Source: an uncultured Oscillospiraceae bacterium
Lineage (GTDB): Bacteria > Bacillota > Clostridia > Oscillospirales > Oscillospiraceae
Direction: 5' to 3'
Length of the DNA: 51,247 nucleotides
Assembly (NCBI GenBank): GCA_910584835.1
Contig: CAJUEG010000008.1
Coordinates: forward strand, 1-51,247
Below are positions 50,653-51,247 of the stretch, piece after piece. Every line of letters begins with the position of its first letter. The stretch's first letter is position 1. The notes beneath the pieces were generated by a model, which saw only the letters and a list, made by a program, of their open reading frames with translations, had not been told where the DNA came from and did no database searches. Both the position numbers and the translations under genes were made by a program.

Positions 50653-50714
50653 ATCCGTACATGCGTACACGAGTACATGGCACAGCCTTTGTACCGATGT
50701 ACGCATGTACGGAT
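50653..50714. repeat. 17-base inverted repeat with multiple GTACA boxes
   Basis: ATCCGTACATGCGTACA (50653-50669) is perfectly inverted at 50698-50714, and the 28-base centre contains another GTACA/TGTAC pair. This makes three GTACA boxes per side. It begins 16 bases after the primase stop; the following TAGTTTTGAG is only a weak T-run. A binding site for an initiator or regulator, or a single-strand origin, is more likely than a simple terminator. Confidence 0.65.
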
Positions 50715-51061
50715 AGTTTTGAGTTCGCTCTTATCTTTTACAGGCCGTCACGCTGACGTGACCTCAAAAGGCTGGGGTGAAATTCAATCCTTGTGATTTT
50801 CGTGAAAAATGTCATTCACAAACAAATGAATTATACCAGCGGGTGATTTACCAAACCGTGTAGCCGCTTTGCGGATAAGCGGTCCTTCCCACGGTTCCGC
50901 CGGGTGTCCCACGAAGCTATGAAGCGGACAGGTGGCCTTTGTGACCTGGGCTTCATAATAGCAAATCTGAGCGGAAATCGTAACCCGTAAAATCTTTATC
51001 ATACCGTGAGACTGATTTGCGGCACAGAGAACTAAATTCACCAGAAAGTGAGGAAAAAAGG
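50715..51061. other. gene-free stretch before the last gene
   Basis: It contains a small hairpin GTCACG-CTGA-CGTGAC (50747-50762) and another CCGCTT...AAGCGG stem near 50873-50882. A short minus-strand frame here has no ribosome site and is not supported. It probably contains the promoter of the downstream gene and possibly replication signals. Confidence 0.4.
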
Positions 51062-51247
51062 ATGAAATCCGATATGAGAAACGAAATTAAGGCGTACATC
51101 GTGCGCCAGGGGATGACTATGCAGGAGGTGGTGGACGTACTCTCCTATGAGTACGGATGGTCGGACAGCGTATCCAACCTTTCCAACAAACTCTGTCAAC
51201 GCCAATCTGAAATTGTAAGAAAACGCCGAAGAAATTTTGTAGTTTTT
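51062..51247 (+). CDS. small helix-turn-helix-like element protein (cut by window end)
   Basis: 62 codons are visible: MKSDMRNEIKAYIVRQGMTM, then QEVVDVLSYEYGWSDSVSNL and a basic stretch. The pattern MKxxLRxEIKAYIVRxGMTMQEVVD...YGWSxSVxNLSxKL is a small protein family of Clostridia conjugative and mobilizable elements, similar in shape to phage-repressor-like HTH proteins and sometimes mislabelled as an oxidoreductase. After NLSNKL the sequence departs from what I expect for the family, so a frameshift or divergent end is possible. The ATG at 51062 follows GAGG. It is probably a regulator of element genes. Confidence 0.55.
   Translation, partial: MKSDMRNEIKAYIVRQGMTMQEVVDVLSYEYGWSDSVSNLSNKLCQRQSEIVRKRRRNFVVF

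Larger units (their letters stand above)
42100..51247. mobile_element. integrative/mobilizable element with AT-rich nuclease cargo (open at window end)
   Basis: It contains a recombinase scrap at its left edge, two nuclease genes, a sigma-like and a DUF6076-like gene, an oriT-like region, a MOBV relaxase, a D5-type primase-helicase and a small element protein. No complete integrase is in view; it may lie beyond 51247. The left boundary is inferred from the composition change and the recombinase fragment, and the right boundary is not visible. Confidence 0.65.

Noticed and set aside
50784..51041. A minus-strand frame of 85 codons near the window end
   Set aside because: No ribosome site or motif, and it overlaps the upstream region of the small element gene.

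Overview
The window looks like chromosome from a strictly anaerobic, GC-rich gut Firmicute of the Oscillospiraceae (Flavonifractor / Lawsonibacter / Intestinimonas type). This is inferred from the gene families: 4-hydroxybutyryl-CoA dehydratase, an ANTAR-linked glnA-gltBD-asnB cluster, a permuted GH3 beta-glucosidase and Clostridia-type mobilizable-element genes. Shine-Dalgarno sites are strong, with frequent GTG and TTG starts. No rRNA, tRNA or CRISPR array was seen. Three stretches depart from the GC-rich background: about 19.5-21.6 kb, parts of the prophage remnant, and most clearly 42.2-45.1 kb.

Layout. (1) 1-6.98 kb, minus strand: a PAS/AAA+/Fis regulator, then an operon of GntP-type permease, MetX-like hydrolase, hydrolase with membrane domain, and the start of abfD (4-hydroxybutyryl-CoA dehydratase). 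The regulator lacks the GAFTGA loop, so it resembles TyrR. Three TGTTGC-N6-GCAACA-like palindromes lie between it and the operon. (2) 7.1-8.6 kb: a MATE transporter with a structured leader. (3) 8.9-18.6 kb, minus strand: a nitrogen-assimilation operon glnA - ANTAR regulator - gltB - gltD - asnB, with a clear sigma-70 promoter and a terminator-like hairpin in the glnA leader. (4) 18.7-26.2 kb: a scarred region holding a 5'-truncated sugar-binding protein, a zinc-ribbon/membrane/MORN-repeat protein, and a prophage tail-lysis remnant cut inside its endolysin.

(5) 26.3-41.9 kb: a beta-glucan / beta-glucoside utilization locus. A DUF5107-TPR protein is divergent from an AraC regulator and a large GH2 enzyme. 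Facing these are a membrane-tethered permuted GH3 and a lipoprotein with two tandem GH16 lichenase-like domains, next to a GHKL kinase and a LytTR response regulator. The likely logic is extracellular beta-glucan cleavage by GH16, oligosaccharide hydrolysis at the membrane by GH3, and further processing inside the cell by the GH2 and DUF5107 proteins.

(6) 42.1-51.2 kb: an integrative/mobilizable element. It contains a serine-recombinase scrap, an AT-rich cargo pair (Mrr-type nuclease fused to a long coiled coil, and an HNH nuclease), a sigma-factor-like protein, a DUF6076-like zinc-finger protein, an oriT-like hairpin/repeat array, a MOBV relaxase, a D5/P4-type helicase-primase, a GTACA-box inverted repeat, and the start of a small element protein. 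The Mrr/HNH pair is the best candidate for an undescribed system, probably phage or plasmid defence. The TyrR-like regulator with its operators and the MORN protein come next.
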